In this document: positions 49,600 to 60,002 of the stretch, piece after piece | Position numbering within the stretch: position 1 is the first letter of the stretch | Layout of the letters: the number at the start of each line of letters is the position of its first letter | NCBI GenBank assembly: GCA_023375675.1 | Contig: JALQBC010000011.1 | Coordinates: forward strand, 806,001-870,000 | Length of the DNA stretch: 64,000 nt | Direction: 5' to 3' | Source of the DNA: Cytospora piceicola | Lineage: Eukaryota > Ascomycota > Sordariomycetes > Diaporthales > Cytosporaceae | Program-made: the position numbers and the translations under genes | Notes under the pieces: model-generated | The model's database searches: none | Seen by the model: the letters and a program-made list of their open reading frames with translations, nothing else | What the model was told of the DNA's origin: nothing

Positions 49600-50183
49600 T
49601 CTTGCTAGGTTCTGATTCGCAAGAAGGCCTTTGTTTCGTTCAATGGATTATCTGTTGTCAACGGTGAGTTGATGAGCGTCAACTTGGAGTCGGGACACCG
49701 AGACTCCAACCACACCACATGCACGCCGGCCATTCCCCCCAAGCATCGCCGGGGGTGTAAGTGAGGTATGGGGGCGCTCGGGCCAGCTGAGCGGGCAGCT
49801 TACCTAAGAGCGCTAAACATTGGGACCTGAATGGCCCCTCCCTGTTGAGTTGGGGCAATTTAAGCGTCATTGCTACTTTCACTGGGCGGGAGGGAGAGCT
49901 CTCCAACAAGGTCCACCACCCAGCTGCCAGGCCAGGCTGCACCCTAGCCGCGTCCACTACCAAACCAGTATCAACGGCGACAATTCAACCACGAACTCAC
50001 CACAGTCCTCCATCTTTCACCACTATCAATCAACTAATCAATCCCACACCTCCACCCTTCTCCCAAGTCGCATAGTCTGCTGAACAGCGCCGTCCAGCCT
50101 ATTGCGATTATACCAAAGATAATCCCGTGCCCATCTAGCGCTGTGGTCCTCTTCCGACACAAATACAAACACGAACGACAACC
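49600..50183. promoter_or_regulatory. Divergent promoter, nuo-40 / rpn9
   Basis: 584 bp between the two start codons. The rpn9 side has pyrimidine-rich CACC/TCCACC runs (about 49910-50070) of the kind seen around fungal transcription starts. No clear TATA box. Confidence 0.6.
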
Positions 50184-51448
50184 ATGAGCAGGGACGAGAC
50201 CACTCAGGCTTTCCTGCAGGAGATCCTGCTGCAGATCTCGCCTGATCTCCAGACTGATGTTCTGCGGCTCCAGGACATGTGGGAGCAGAAGCTGTGGCAT
50301 GAGCTGACCGAAACCCTCATCACAATCTTCAACCACCCGGAGAGCGCCTCCTTCCGCCTCCCCGTCTACAACAACTTCATCCTCCAGTTCGCCGACAAGA
50401 TCAACCAGCTCAAGCTTGTTGACCTGGCACTCAAGGCCGCACAACAATGTTCAGGTCAGTACCTCGAGGAATACGCGCACGTTTTTGATTACGCACCCGT
50501 GGCTGGACGGCTAACATCAGGCTAGACCTACAAGAACGACTCAGCTTCACCGAGGCCGTCGCAGCGAAGGTGGACCCCGAGGAGGAAAAGAAGAACAACA
50601 AGAGCGCGGATGAAGAGGAGGACCCAAACTCGAGAAACGCCTTTGTATACGCAACAGTGGCAGTGGCCCAGGTCAAGCTTGACCTCGGCAAGCTTGATGA
50701 CGCGCAGAAAGACCTTAGCAAGGCCGAGGGGAAACTGGATGTGTTTGACTCTGTCGAGACCGTTGTCCATGCCGCTTTCTACAAGGTCAATGCCGACTAC
50801 TACTACCTAAAGCAAGACTTCGCATCCTACTACCGCAACGCGCTCCTCTACCTCGCCTGCATCGACATCAAGAGTCTGGGTGCCGCTGAGTGTCGCAAAC
50901 GGGCCTACGACCTGGCAACCGCCGCGCTGGTGTCATCGAGCATCTACAACTTTGGTGAGCTGTTGCTGCACCCGGTCCTCGATGCGCTGAACAACGACAA
51001 GGACCGGTGGTTGCGGGAGCTTCTCTTCACCTACAACGCCGGCGACCTGGTCAAGTACGACCAGCTGTCCGGTAGCATCAGCTCCGACAAGCTACTCGCC
51101 CAGCACAAGGACAGGCTGCGGGAGAAGATCTACCTGGCCGCCCTCACAGAGGCCGTCTTCCGACGACCACCTCACGACCGGGCCATGAGCTTCGCGACGA
51201 TCGAGCAGGAGACCAAGGTGAAGCCCCATGAGATAGAGCACCTGGTCATGAAGGCGCTGAGCCTTGGTCTGCTTCGGGGAACCGTCGACCAGGTGGATGA
51301 GGTGGCAAATATCAACTGGGTGCAGCCCAAGGTTATGGACTTCAAGCAGATCGACAGCATGCGGCTGCGGTTGGCTGAGTGGGATAGCAGCGTCAACCAG
51401 CTGGGCAACTGGATCGAAAAGTCGGGACAGGATGTCTGGGCGGCGTAA
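50184..51448 (+). CDS. rpn9: 26S proteasome regulatory subunit Rpn9 (PSMD13)
   Basis: Two exons: 50184-50454 and 50526-51448; 397 residues. The 71-bp intron uses the TAG at 50523-50525; the nearer CAG at 50518-50520 would put a stop in frame. The helical-repeat N-terminal half (LVDLALKAAQQC, VKLDLGKLDDAQKDLSKAE) leads into a C-terminal PCI domain (about residues 190-360; EKIYLAALTEAVFRR, VEHL-like IEHLVMKALSLGLLRG, INWVQPKVMD). That is the Rpn9 layout, a non-ATPase lid subunit of the proteasome. An acidic/Lys linker (DPEEEKKNNKSADEEED) lies near residue 105, a variable spot in the family. Confidence 0.94.
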
Positions 51449-52497
51449 GGGGTTGCATCACAGGGTTGAGGTCGGGTTTGAGACAGCGTTCATCAGGGGC
51501 TCTGGCATCAAGATGTCCGACGACGCTGTGTCCGCTGTAAGTTTTGTACAATATGGATCAGAGGCAGGACACACGGATAGCCAAATGGCAGAATCATGAC
51601 ATGAGAACATGCACGATAGCATCCTCGGCTTTTGACCCATCTGTGATCAATTCTTTAACTACAACACAATTTTTACCGAGTCTTTTACTTTGCCCAGCTG
51701 GATGTGACCTTGATACATACAGTCAACTACACCCGCCCGTTTCCAGGTTTGGCGAGAGACAAGGTAGCCAATCAAGTACCTGCCTACCTACCTAGGTACC
51801 AGGCACTGGCAGCAACTTCGCCGGACAAACATGCATTTGTTGTATTGGGTCTCGCGCGACAGAAGACGCGCTGCTGCATAACGGTTTGACCTCGCCAACA
51901 CAAAACTCAAAGTGACGTAAGTTAGTCAACACTGACAACTTTTCCCTTACCTACTTATTTGAGTAGCTAAGGCCTTCTGTCTTTTCAGCTTCCTGTCGCG
52001 TTACCCTCAATAGGTCTGGCATTACCTGCTCCATCACATATTGCAATATCCACGCCGTTACCGATCGATCGCTGACCAGCTATCTCGCCTTTTCGACATC
52101 GCTTCCAGTTGGGCTCCGAACTTCACTTCACGTTACGTACCGATGTTCGACTGGACGAAAAAGACGGGTGTCCTGACCGACCGACATTACTCGCAAACGA
52201 ATTAGAATTATTAATCAAGCCTCGGCCAAAGCTCCCTCGACTTACTTACACCTTGCTTGCTTCCCCTAGCGACGCACAACCTTGACGGTGTGCTCACGAC
52301 TTTCACCTGCACGCAGTACACGAAATGTTCATCGCAACCAGACCTCGCTGTCACAAAGTATTTGTGTCGCGTGCTATAGGTGGGAAGAAAGCGCAGGTAG
52401 GCTTTGAACATTGAATGATGGCGCGAAGAGACGACGCTGACTAACAGGATATGGCGTGGCTTTACAGGTGCCAATCTGCGTCAAAAAATCAATAATA
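51449..52497. other. Intergenic, no gene seen
   Basis: About 1 kb between rpn9 and the tRNA. It holds the rpn9 3' UTR and one TACCTAGGTA palindrome at 51789-51798. Short frames only. Confidence 0.6.
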
Positions 52498-52569
52498 TCC
52501 GATATGGTGTAGTGGCCAACATTCCGCGTTTTCACCGCGGCGCCCGGGGTTCGATTCCCCGTATCGGAG
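52498..52569 (+). tRNA. tRNA-Glu (UUC)
   Basis: A 72-nt intronless tRNA. The acceptor stem pairs TCCGATA (52498-52504) with TATCGGA (52562-52568), with discriminator G. The anticodon stem CCGCG/CGCGG encloses loop TTTTCAC with anticodon TTC at 52531-52533. The T arm is CGGGG-TTCGATT-CCCCG, which includes a good B box. CCA is not encoded, as usual in eukaryotes. Confidence 0.95.
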
Positions 52570-52583
52570 ATCGGATATCTCTC

Positions 52584-52588
52584 TTTTT
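52584..52588 (+). terminator. RNA polymerase III terminator of tRNA-Glu
   Basis: The first T run (five T) downstream, 15 bases after the mature 3' end. Confidence 0.7.
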
Positions 52589-53872
52589 GTTCCTTCTGTC
52601 TTTTTGTCGCTCGTACTGATAATAATGCATTTATTTTTCCTCATCGCCTTTTATTTGTTTGGGGATACAATGTCTCTTATTTCTCTGAACCGTCATGGTG
52701 TTCTTCCCGTTTGACTCATCGTTGAGTCGCTGTTCACCGGACACAACAACATCGACTGCTAGGCGCGGATGATCGCGTAGGCACTGCTGGTCGAGCGCAG
52801 TCTCTTGGTACCCCTGAGATAGGAGAAACATGATGCATGCGGTAACATGCGGTGGCATGCGAGATGGGTTGCTAAATATATATGTCCCCTCAACAAGGTG
52901 GCGGGCATCCTGCAGTTACAATTGAAACTTCTCAATGACTTGGAGACATCATGTGGAAAGAAGTACTCGGCCGGACAGTATGGGCGAGAGACAACTCGCC
53001 TTGCATAACCGTTTTAGGATGTTTCCAACACCAAGAGATCATCGGGCTGCAATACCTTCTTCAACACTGGATATGAACTGACTATGGCTGAATTGAAGCT
53101 GACAACGTAAAGCGTAGGAGAACCCAGAGACATAATCCAGATGTTGGGCTGTGAACTGTTTTGAACGGTCACAGACCGGATGTGCAGGCACAGCTGTCAT
53201 CTAGGAGATCCATACTCGAGCTCATCGGCATCGCAGAAGACAGAAGTTACGGGACTGAGCCACGAACTGGTTGTGATATATCGAGTAGCCCGGATCAAGA
53301 TCCCACCTCCGGCCGATCTAGAATGTAGGTGTATGCAGTCCACATCTGGAGGCACACAGCATTGTATACAGTGGACGGCGGGGACGTTCGATTATTTCCT
53401 TGAATGAGCATTCGATCTTCATCTCCCGCAAGGCAACATCGCCAGATAAGCGTGTAGGTACATGGTCTGTATTTTTGTGCGGCGTTTTCTATCAATAGAA
53501 CTACATTTACTATATTCCTTTTCTATTCAACCTTGGAAGTATGTTCATACACCCACCCTCGCTGGCTGTCTCGAACATACATGTGAGAGGGACATGGCTC
53601 AGATAATCAAACGCCAAACCTAACTGGTCCTTTTCCTCGTCGTCCATACACCCAGTGATGCTTTGTACATGTACACAATGGCTTGTTATCATGTACTTTT
53701 GTCGTCACAAATGTTCTCAGACGTGGCGGGGATATCAAGATACAATAAGAAAAGACTGCTTAACATAATATGCGTTCCGATCTCCATCACTCCTTCGCCC
53801 GATCTGTGACTGCTTTCACTGGGTCCTCCATCGGGAGGTCGGGCCTTTGTAACTAACTGCATTTCTTACCGC
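52589..53872. other. Intergenic, no gene seen
   Basis: About 1.3 kb between the tRNA and the 3' end of the Ser/Thr-rich gene. Only short frames; nothing recognised. Confidence 0.55.
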
Positions 53873-55843
53873 CTACAACGCTCTAGGGCCAAGGTCGGGT
53901 CCTGGAGCTGACCAGTAGTCCGTGGAGTCGTCGCTTATGCCGCTGGTGTACCTCGAGCTACTTAGACTATTGTACCTCGTATGTGCAGCAGACACAGGCA
54001 CACGGAGGACATCGGATCCTTGAGCAAGCAAGCTGCTGCCGTTGGCTGCCACGCCCTGTCGATACCGCTCGGAGTAGGTGCTGGGCATACGACGGATGCC
54101 ACTGTTGCGGACAGTGGGCAGACCACTCGATCCTGCGGCAGTGCCTCGGTACAGATTCGGACTCCGCGATAGGGGCTCGAGATCGAACGGATCAGACCGG
54201 AACTTATTGCGTCTGGTGTCAAAGCTGGATGCGCTATCGCGCAAATATGTTGACGAGTTGGCATATGTGGCTGTCAAGTCGCTAGGTGGCCGAGATATGC
54301 CGTCGACTACCCTCAGGTTTGCCGTACGGTTTGGGGCGAAAGCAGAGTCTACGGACTGGCCTCTTGAGTGTCTCATGTCGGCGACGTAAGCTGATTGATT
54401 TGGCACGTAAGCTCCTCCTCCAATGACATTTGCATCGGAGAAGGGGTTGCTGGTCCCCGTGCTAAAGAGTGGAGGTGGGCTGGCACTTGGATGTGCCGCG
54501 CTGTTGACGTCGCTGAAGGGGTCTCGGCCAAAGTTCGAGTCCAATCCACCCAGAGCGGTGCCCAAGCTGGCACCCCGGGCTCGGCTGAGTCGGTGTCGTT
54601 GGGCCTCACTGTCCAGCTCGCCACCTCCCCTGAGCAAGTCAGGCCTGTCGGTGACTGTTCTGGTCCTGGGATTGTCCTTCTCCTTCATGCTCCCACTGAT
54701 GCCAGGGGCAGAAAGAATGTCAGTTCTATCCTCATTCCACCTTGGTTCACGGCTCCGAGGTCCTCCGAAGGTGGCCCAGACCTTTATGATGCGGTCTCTT
54801 ATAGTCATGTTGCTGCCATCGCGTACAGGCGAGGCGGATGGGATCTTCCCGTCGCGGACACGGTTGTACTGCGCCCTTACAGTAGCCTTGACCTTGGCCG
54901 AAAGGGGAGTAGGACCTATGCTGCCCCGTTGTATTATATATGCTCCCTCCCCCTCCTTTCCGAACGATGGGTTCACCGAGAGTGGTGAGAGTGGTGTGAG
55001 GAGCGTACTCCGTCTCCTCTGTGTTCTTCTCTTCCAGAACCATACCAAGAAAGCAAGCAAACCAGCAGCAGCTAAACCGCCAATGACTCCACCTGCTACA
55101 GCAGCCGACCTAGGACCATGATTACTGTTACCCTCATTTCCATTTGCCGGCACGGCAGTCACTCCAGACGCCGTCGTCCCAGCAGGATATGGCGCCTGGG
55201 TGTTGGATGACATGCTCCCAGAACCGAGGGCTATTGTTGTAGATATCTGAGACGAAACCGCCGTATCTGGTGATGAAGCGAACTCGCTTGGAGGTGGGGT
55301 GGCTACCACAACTGGCGATGCTGAGGTGGTTGTCGGCGCGGTTGTTACTGCGCCTGTTGCGGGGTCTGACGTTGACGCGGGCGTCGACAAGGCTGCAATG
55401 CTTGTGTCAGCAACGCTGGATTGCGGTTGTGGTGCGACCGTTACCGATGCTATCGTAGTGGTCGTGGAGCCGATGGTAGAGAACTGTGCTATCGAGGTTG
55501 AAGAGGTCGTTGTCTCAGCCGGCGGTGCGATTCCAACCGAGACAGGCGTCGTTGACTGCACCTGGGGCGGTTCGAGCACTTGCGCCTCCGAGACAGCCGT
55601 TGACGTGGATAGTATTGAGAAAGAAGAAGACAGAGATGAAGCGTAAGACGAACTTGATGTGGTAGACAAGATAGTGGACGAGCTTGACGAAGAGGAAGAG
55701 GAAGAGGAAGAGGTGGACGTGCTTGTGCTTGTACTTGTTGCGGCCTGAGTGCTGGAGCCATTGGTTCTTGGCACTGCCGTACATCTCTTTCCATCAAGCG
55801 TTGTTATGAACGCCCCCACGGGCAAGTTCGGACTCGTTGACAT
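53873..55843 (-). CDS. Ser/Thr-rich single-pass membrane protein
   Basis: An open frame of 656 residues. Residues about 30-240 are Ser/Thr/Pro-rich with a 12-residue Ser run, as in heavily O-glycosylated ectodomains. A transmembrane span lies at about 247-269 (GGVIGGLAAAGLLAFLVWFW), followed by a basic stop-transfer KRRTQRRR. A 380-residue cytosolic tail with repeated NPFSD/DPFSD-like motifs follows. The topology resembles fungal cell-wall sensors or Mid2/Wsc-like proteins, but no WSC or other known domain is seen. The ATG at 55843 gives no signal peptide. The frame stays open upstream to a stop at 55904-55906 and reads protein-like (YQTELGYSANTTAT), so an upstream exon with the signal peptide is probable. 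The true 5' end is uncertain. Confidence 0.75.
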   Translation of the reverse strand: MSTSPNLPVGAFITTLDGKRCTAVPRTNGSSTQAATSTSTSTSTSSSSSSSSSSSSTILSTTSSSSYASSLSSSFSILSTSTAVSEAQVLEPPQVQSTTPVSVGIAPPAETTTSSTSIAQFSTIGSTTTTIASVTVAPQPQSSVADTSIAALSTPASTSDPATGAVTTAPTTTSASPVVVATPPPSEFASSPDTAVSSQISTTIALGSGSMSSNTQAPYPAGTTASGVTAVPANGNEGNSNHGPRSAAVAGGVIGGLAAAGLLAFLVWFWKRRTQRRRSTLLTPLSPLSVNPSFGKEGEGAYIIQRGSIGPTPLSAKVKATVRAQYNRVRDGKIPSASPVRDGSNMTIRDRIIKVWATFGGPRSREPRWNEDRTDILSAPGISGSMKEKDNPRTRTVTDRPDLLRGGGELDSEAQRHRLSRARGASLGTALGGLDSNFGRDPFSDVNSAAHPSASPPPLFSTGTSNPFSDANVIGGGAYVPNQSAYVADMRHSRGQSVDSAFAPNRTANLRVVDGISRPPSDLTATYANSSTYLRDSASSFDTRRNKFRSDPFDLEPLSRSPNLYRGTAAGSSGLPTVRNSGIRRMPSTYSERYRQGVAANGSSLLAQGSDVLRVPVSAAHTRYNSLSSSRYTSGISDDSTDYWSAPGPDLGPRAL

Positions 55844-56385
55844 GGTGGCCGTGGTGTTGGCTGAATATCCGAGTTCCGTTTGGTATATCGGCGATTCCAG
55901 TCTTCATACGAGAACAAGTATCTCTCTGTGCAACAGGAGGGAACAGGAAACCAACTCTCAAGGAGGCCAAAGAAGTGAACAAACAGGCCGCTTTGGGCCA
56001 TCAAGCTTGAATCGAAATCATCCAGACGAAGCGATGAGGTGTCAACGATGGTGGTTGTCGCGTATCGAGTAGACAAAGGAACTTGCTGAGCGGGCAAGTT
56101 TCTCTCGCATGTAGCGACGAACGAGTTGACAACAGTCTTCCTCCTTTTTCCTTTCTCCTTCTCACTTCTTTTTCTTCTGAAATATGAGGACAGGCGAGGC
56201 AGGGCAAGGCAAGCCAAGGCTCAGAAATGTTTGAGAAGGAGCAAAACCAGGAAGTTCAGCTCAAACTGTCGAGGAGCATCCGCGACAGGGCTGCATAAGC
56301 TGAGGGGGGGGGGGCGGAGGAGAGTAGGAGACAGGGAATAGACAAAGAAGTTTGAGAAGAAGAGATGAAGAAGATGATTATGATT

Positions 56386-56386
<1 letters not shown>

Positions 56387-56416
<30 letters not shown>
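56387..56416. repeat. GAT trinucleotide microsatellite
   Basis: About ten consecutive GAT/ATG units, preceded by imperfect ATTATG units. Confidence 0.9.
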
Positions 56417-57254
56417 CAAGAGAGCATTTGGCCCGGGGGGTGTAAGAGGAAAGGATAGGAGAGGAGAGAGAGAGGCACAAGTATGGGCATGGGTAGTATA
56501 GTATGGTACCATGTATCTAGTATCTCTACACACAATACTGATTGTATGTAGTATGTATCATGTGGGAGGAACGGGCTCGCAGTCGGAAGCACGATGGAGG
56601 ATGTCCGGTCTGCCAGCCTGCCAGACATAGCGATGAGACAAGAGACAGTGTAGACACCATACCGTTCTGGTTGTGAATCCCCCTCGCTGGTCCCTGCCCT
56701 GCGACAAGTCTGAAGCATGCAAATCAGGGGAATCGGCGGCATCGGGATGGGGGGAAGGAGAAGGGGAAGGGGGTGGCTCAGGGGGAGGGGATGCTGGTTC
56801 TGGTTCTGATTCTGATGCAACTCTAATGGTAATTATTCTACCGTGTAGGTGGTGTATGGACGAGGCTGGACCACTGAAGCCTGGCTCGGCGGTAAATGAT
56901 TGACTACACTGCAGCGCGAAGTCGATGGACCCCAGTAGGCGATGGGGAAGGATGAAGGAGGAAGGAGGATTAAAGACATGGAGGCGCCCGGAGTTGTGAA
57001 CGGGCGGCACGATGAAACCTGGCGGGGACAAAATGTTTGTTTCAACATCCAAACTTTGTTCCCCGATTGGGCACAGTCCAAGTCGCAGCGCATCTGACTC
57101 TGATATATAGGAATTGACGGACTTTGGGTGTCCGAGGACGAGAGTCTTTTCGTTATTATCTATTTCCTATTTTTTGTATTCCGGTCTTGTCTCTGTGTTG
57201 AGCCTCAAGAGTTAGATTTACTCTTCAGTACTTAGCACACACCATAATCGGGCT

Positions 57255-57301
57255 GGGGGGGGGGGTAGGTTTTAGGGGTAGGGTTTAGTAGTAGGGTTAG
57301 G
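57255..57301 (+). other. G-rich telomere-like tract
   Basis: An 11-G run followed by TAGGTTTTAGGGGTAGGG and then TTTAGTAGTAGGGTTAGG. It resembles degenerate TTAGGG repeats or a telo-box, and could form a G-quadruplex. Confidence 0.6.
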
Positions 57302-57415
57302 ACCGTGCATGCTAGCGACGAGTTCCGTGGTTTTGATCCGGCAGTCTATTCGTCCCTCTAGCAAAGAATCACCCGGCACCATCAGTCAATAGATCGTGCA
57401 TAGATACGAGAACGA

Positions 57416-57442
57416 GATGTGATGTGATGTGATGTGATGTGA
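57416..57442 (+). repeat. GATGT pentanucleotide repeat
   Basis: Five perfect GATGT units followed by GA. Confidence 0.9.
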
Positions 57443-58009
57443 CGACGTGGTGTTTGTTCGGCCTTTCGGTACAAAAACGGCGACTTGTGTGCGGTGGCCG
57501 AGCATCACTGCAGCACTGCAGCACTACACCACTGCATCACTCAACTGCGACACTCACCCACTCACTCACTGCAATACAAGCCATCGCTCTCTATGCTGCC
57601 TTCAAGATCCGGACCCAAGTTCGGATAAAACAGAAATACCAGAGCCACCGCATCGGCACAGCGACCGTCCCATTGAAAAGAGAGCTTTGGAGTAACCTCC
57701 CCTTCCCTCCCCCCCTCCCCCTGCCCTTCCACCCCCGGAGCCACCGGAGCACAACCACAGCCGCCGCATCTTCGGGGCGACCGATGGTCTCTTTGCATAT
57801 CGGTACGTACCACAAGCTGCCAGCCTGCCAGCCTGATTATCACAAACCTACCTACTTTCTCTGTGAAACCGAGGAGATTACCACTGTGGCCTGCCTACCT
57901 ACCCAGGTAGGTATTGTTCTACTGGCCCAGACTGCATGTTCTCGACGGTCCGTCGTCATCAACAACCCTACCCATACTGGTTGGTATAAAGGAAGGACCA
58001 TAGCCCACC

Positions 58010-60002
58010 ATGTTTGGCAGTCTGTCACATATCAGTGAGTAGTACTTCCATTTACTCTTGTCTTTCAAGGCCACACTCCAAAGTCACCTATGCTGTCAGT
58101 GCACCAGATGAGGCTCGTCAACGGTTTATATGCGACGCTGGATCTGTGGTCCTGGGGGCTCATTACAATTCAACTTCTGTGCCAATCCCCTTCTGGCTGA
58201 CACAACTCACCTCAGTTTCTTCTGCACCACCAAAACGTGACGAGCCACCGAAGGATGTCCCGCCACCCACGCCCGTCAGCTTGCCCCGGTGCCAACCTCG
58301 GTTCCCGGAGCTTGAGCCGGACCCTGTCGGGGCCAATAGCACGGGAGGAGAAGCGTCACCGCAGTTGACAGCCATCCTCCAGGGCCTCACCCGCCCGGCA
58401 GACCAGGTCGACCTCTCTCACCTCCAGGCCCTCGGTGTCCATGTCAGCCCGGACGCCTCACTGGCAGAACTTGTCCCCGACTCATCATGCCTGCCAGATT
58501 TCGCTAAATGGGACGCTACAGCACGCGAAGATGCCAATGATGCCCACACAAACTTCCAGCCCGAACTTTCCAACGGCAGGTTGGCACCGGGCGCCGCCAA
58601 GTATCTCAGTCTTCGCCAGAGCTTGCTTATTGACAACGACAGTGCCTTTGGCTCGGTGAGGCGCATCACCCCGAAACCAGGAGAGAAGCCCGTGAGACTA
58701 GGGTACTGCCATGACTTCTTTCGGAACCTGGAAGCCTTGACCGGGTTTTGGGACGATACCTCTAAGCAAACTAAAGACAGGTCTGCTGGAGAAGGGGATG
58801 GGGACGCCGGCAGGCCGGCAGAGGATGAGGACTACACATGGTGCCGCACAAGCGCCGGCACTGCCATGCCCGCCCAGTACCGCACCCAGCTACTTACTTC
58901 CTTCCTGAAACTGGTCACCTACGACTTCTCCTGTAGTATCATGTCGCGACAGGAACCTCGCCTGTACATCAAGGCAGCCCAGTCATCCTCCAAACCATCC
59001 GCCCCCGTGCCAGCCCACGTTCATTCTTACTTCTCTTCCGGTTGCAACTTCATCTTCCGCATAGCCACCGACCGCGAAAATGCCAAGGCCGGGATCGTCG
59101 AAGGCCCTATCGCCGCCGTAAGCCCACGACACACAACCAGCTTCCCGCCTAATGGCAGGGAGCAGGAGTCACTCATCGACCTGTGCCGTGAACTCCTCGC
59201 GGCCCTGATCACGGCGCAGCATAGAGCCCGAGAGGGACGGAAGGAACAGCGCATCGGAAAGGACGCATGGTGGACTACGAAGCGGCGCTGGGGCGGCGGG
59301 TCTGGTGGGCCAATCGGTAAGGAGGCTGAGGTTCTCGAGTCGAGGGATCCCACTGCCATACTGGTCGGCGACAAGGACGAGCGGACAGCGGAGGCCGGGA
59401 GCTCTGCTGTTGCCGAAGGGTTGCCTCCTGACACGTCTGCACCCGGAGCATCCCGCGCCGCGTCCTTGACGGCGCCCCCGAAGGTCCGGAGGCCCTCATC
59501 GTCGCGTACAACAGTACAGCCACCGGACCCCAAGCGGCCACGTAGGGGTTTGGCTATCTACGATGCTTATAGGATGGTCCGTCCTCCCGCCTTAAACTGG
59601 GACCCAAAAACAAAGTACACACACATCGGGAGGCAGAGCGGGGTGAATTATGACGACGTCTTTGTCATTTCGTCTCTGTTCCATCACATTTCCATATTGA
59701 GGGTCAGGGTCCCAAACCGGCTGTTGCAGGTCCTAGCCGGTGCCCCGGACCAGAACGGCAGGGACTGGGGCAGCTTGCAGGTTTGGAGGACGAAGTGGTT
59801 CGACTTCTTTGTGCCCGAGGATCGGGCAGAGGCCATGAAGGTTGCCTGGGGTGTTATGGCCTACGCAATGAGGAAGGTGGAGGGTGGACCTGGCGAGGGT
59901 GAGGACATGGAGGTTGATGGTGGCGAGAGTGAGAAGGGCGGAAAGAGCGGAAAGAGCGGAAAGGGTGGAGGTAAGACGAATGGCCAGGTCTCGAGGGTGT
60001 AG
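58010..60002 (+). CDS. Unrecognised protein with nuclear-type basic tracts
   Basis: The long frame from 58108 has no early ATG. I propose exon 1 at 58010-58034 (ATG in a CACCATG context, MFGSLSHI), a 73-bp intron (GTGAGT to CCAG), and exon 2 at 58108-60002, giving 639 residues. The body has two conserved-looking blocks. One, about residues 210-370, reads VRLGYCHDFFRNLEALTGFW and SGCNFIFRIATDRENAKAGI. The other, near the C-terminus, reads YDAYRMVRPPALNWDPKT and VWRTKWFDFFVPEDRAEAM. Between them is a disordered Ser/Pro/Ala linker ending in PKRPRRG, a possible nuclear signal. The tail is GGKSGK-like low complexity. No family was recognised and no function is offered. Exon 1 is tentative. Confidence 0.65.

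Larger units (their letters stand above)
55844..58009. other. Long divergent intergenic region with low-complexity tracts
   Basis: About 2.2 kb between divergent genes. It may contain a missing first exon of the Ser/Thr-rich gene (near 55907-56220). It also holds an 11-G run at 56304, an ATG/GAT array, a G-rich telomere-like tract and a GATGT array. The Pro- and His-run open frames on the minus strand here arise from these simple repeats, and I do not call them genes. Confidence 0.6.

Noticed and set aside
54395..55121. Plus-strand frames of about 200-230 residues antisense to the Ser/Thr-rich gene
   Set aside because: They are shadows of the Ser/Thr-rich coding frame. The minus-strand frame is far longer and has clear membrane-protein architecture.
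56221..57052. Minus-strand frames with Pro, Leu and a poly-His run (199 and 164 residues)
   Set aside because: The composition comes from simple repeats (ATG/GAT array, G runs). No motif, no splice logic, and overlap with the promoter of the Ser/Thr-rich gene.
57439..58038. A 199-residue plus-strand frame before the unrecognised protein
   Set aside because: Low-complexity His/Thr/Ser content from CACT repeats, and out of phase with the proposed exon 1.
59027..59533. A 168-residue minus-strand frame inside the unrecognised gene
   Set aside because: Antisense shadow in GC-rich coding DNA.
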